From contig JABWDB010000002.1 in the NCBI GenBank assembly GCA_019614645.1, positions 372,001-436,000 on the forward strand: a stretch of 64,000 nucleotides of DNA. Direction: 5' to 3'. How positions within the stretch are numbered: the stretch's first letter is position 1; every line of letters starts with the position of its first letter. The stretch comes from Stratiolaelaps scimitus (taxonomy: Eukaryota > Arthropoda > Arachnida > Mesostigmata > Laelapidae). A program made the translations under genes and the position numbers. Under the pieces are notes generated by a model. That model searched no databases. It saw only the letters and a program-made list of their open reading frames with translations, and was not told the DNA's origin. Of the stretch, positions 63,903-64,000 are shown piece by piece.

Positions 63903-64000
63903 CATACACACATTAGTATGTGTGTGTGTGAGTATATTGTAGAATATACTCCTGATTGTGTTGTCTGAGCACTAGATCACCATCGTGCAAATTCAATCAA

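Larger units (their letters stand above)
61923..64000 (+). other. Start of intron 4, to window edge
   Basis: No further + strand exon is seen. There is a minus-strand open frame with a strong donor at 62478 and short unassigned minus-strand frames at 63.0-63.4 kb. A CT/TA microsatellite occurs at 63.86 kb. Confidence 0.5.

Overview
This is a stretch of animal nuclear genome, not prokaryotic or viral. Coding sequence is sparse and broken by large GT-AG introns, and the background is crowded with simple repeats: long (TA)n, (ATT)n, (CT)n, (GT)n, and CAG/CGG triplets. The compact arthropod-type splice sites and the repeat style suggest an arthropod. A parasitiform mite such as Varroa is my best guess, but it rests on sequence texture only. 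I see no operon, CRISPR array, rRNA, intact mobile element or prokaryote-type gene system.

The one gene I can support with some confidence is on the + strand. It has four coding exons at 34329-34541, 48400-48516, 49736-49902 and 61799-61922 and runs off the right edge. All splice phases agree (0/0, 0/0, 2/2), so the exons join into 207 uninterrupted residues. These comprise a basic, Ser/Pro-rich N-terminal segment of about 71 residues followed by a highly charged, coiled-coil-like region. I do not recognise the family and assign no gene name. The introns are 13.9 kb, 1.2 kb and 11.9 kb. Two possible alternative 3' terminal exons keep the reading phase: 48712-48990 (followed by AATAAA signals) and 54982-55150. 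A possible alternative first exon lies at 12035-12049. These are predictions from splice signals and reading frame alone.

Layout: 1-33396 is upstream or intergenic sequence with no supported gene, only weak exon candidates. It alternates AT-rich microsatellite DNA with CAG/GC-rich islands near 4.6-5.6, 8.2-9.1, 10.1-12.1 and 14.3-15.2 kb. 33397-34328 is the GC-rich leader and probable promoter region of the gene. 34542-48399 is intron 1, which holds a tRNA-like element and a perfect 15-bp hairpin. 48517-49735 is intron 2. 49903-61798 is intron 3, including a GGC tract near 52.0 kb and a triplet-rich island from about 56.0 to 60.9 kb that could hide an internal promoter. 61923-64000 is the start of intron 4.

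I did not find a convincing new biological system. The most useful leads are the unidentified coiled-coil gene, its possible alternative ends, a UG repeat just upstream of exon 4, and a group of (TA)n tracts enclosed in perfect palindromes.
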